Assembly: GCA_026391805.1 (NCBI GenBank)
Contig: JAPLDJ010000011.1
Coordinates: 1 to 64,000, forward strand
DNA length: 64,000 bases
Source of the DNA: Bacteroidota bacterium
Lineage (GTDB): Bacteria > Bacteroidota > Bacteroidia > Bacteroidales > FEN-979
Reading direction: 5' to 3'
Part shown: piece after piece, positions 62,729 through 64,000 of the stretch
Numbering within the stretch: the first letter of the stretch is position 1
How the letters are laid out: every line of letters starts with the position of its first letter
Position numbers and translations under genes: made by a program
Notes under the pieces: model-generated
What the model was told of the DNA's origin: nothing
The model's input: only the letters and a program-made list of their open reading frames with translations
The model's database searches: none

Positions 62729-64000
<1,272 letters not shown>

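Overview
This window looks like chromosome from an uncultured Bacteroidota bacterium, most likely of the order Bacteroidales. The evidence is lineage-typical content: TonB-dependent receptors with N-terminal carboxypeptidase-like domains, three secreted proteins ending in type IX secretion (T9SS) sorting domains, families largely confined to this phylum (HYC_CC_PP, BT_3928/DoxX, DUF1599, DUF4249, DUF5606), a fused E1 alpha/beta dehydrogenase, and promoters of the TTTG / TAnnTTTG type. The best promoter lies in front of dnaN. I see no rRNA, tRNA, CRISPR array or prophage.

Layout. 1-9.9 kb: a secreted GH3 glycosidase, then a metal-associated cassette (HYC_CC_PP protein, TonB receptor with a Cys-Cys plug motif, small HMA-domain protein), then a 1212-residue Asp-box protein with a T9SS tail. 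10-17 kb: two unrelated FAD oxidoreductases, a zinc-ribbon methyltransferase and a GH27 lipoprotein. 17-30 kb: malic enzyme, cold-shock protein, dnaN, plsY, a 1507-residue exported protein of unknown function, prmA, tpiA, an orphan DppB-type permease, a BT_3928-type membrane protein and a DUF1599 protein. 30-35.5 kb: folP, cdaA, an IS256-family element, a TPR lipoprotein, def and ruvX. 35.5-45 kb: dapD, a heptosyltransferase-like protein, a Sua5-type protein, E1 alpha/beta, a TonB receptor with DUF4249 lipoprotein, and an alpha/beta hydrolase. 45-56 kb: Omp28-like protein, purB, a glycosyltransferase, a DUF5606 protein, pyrK-pyrD, a nitrilase and another T9SS cargo protein. 56-64 kb: an ORF6N protein, murB, two glycosyltransferases, a two-domain universal stress protein, a LysM plus periplasmic-binding-like lipid-envelope protein, and guaA running off the right edge.

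Most genes are housekeeping (replication, nucleotide, folate, lysine and cell-wall synthesis, c-di-AMP, translation) or envelope and carbohydrate functions. What stands out is the non-coding DNA. Many gaps are patchworks of short repeated words (ACACGAAG, CACAAAGG, ACAGATTTACACAGATT, AGCGAAAA, AACTTTACAAACTTT, GCAAAG) with a 19-20 bp GC-rich palindrome dropped into several of them. Two long inverted copies flank cdaA, an IS256 element sits at the edge of one copy with a recognisable 8 bp target duplication, and some repeats have been absorbed into the ends of reading frames.

The main protein-level anomaly is guaA. It is continuous but lacks, in frame, about 60-67 residues of the ATP-pyrophosphatase domain that are conserved in the family, including the SHHNVGGLP motif. 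Family names rest on motifs read by eye; no database search was run.
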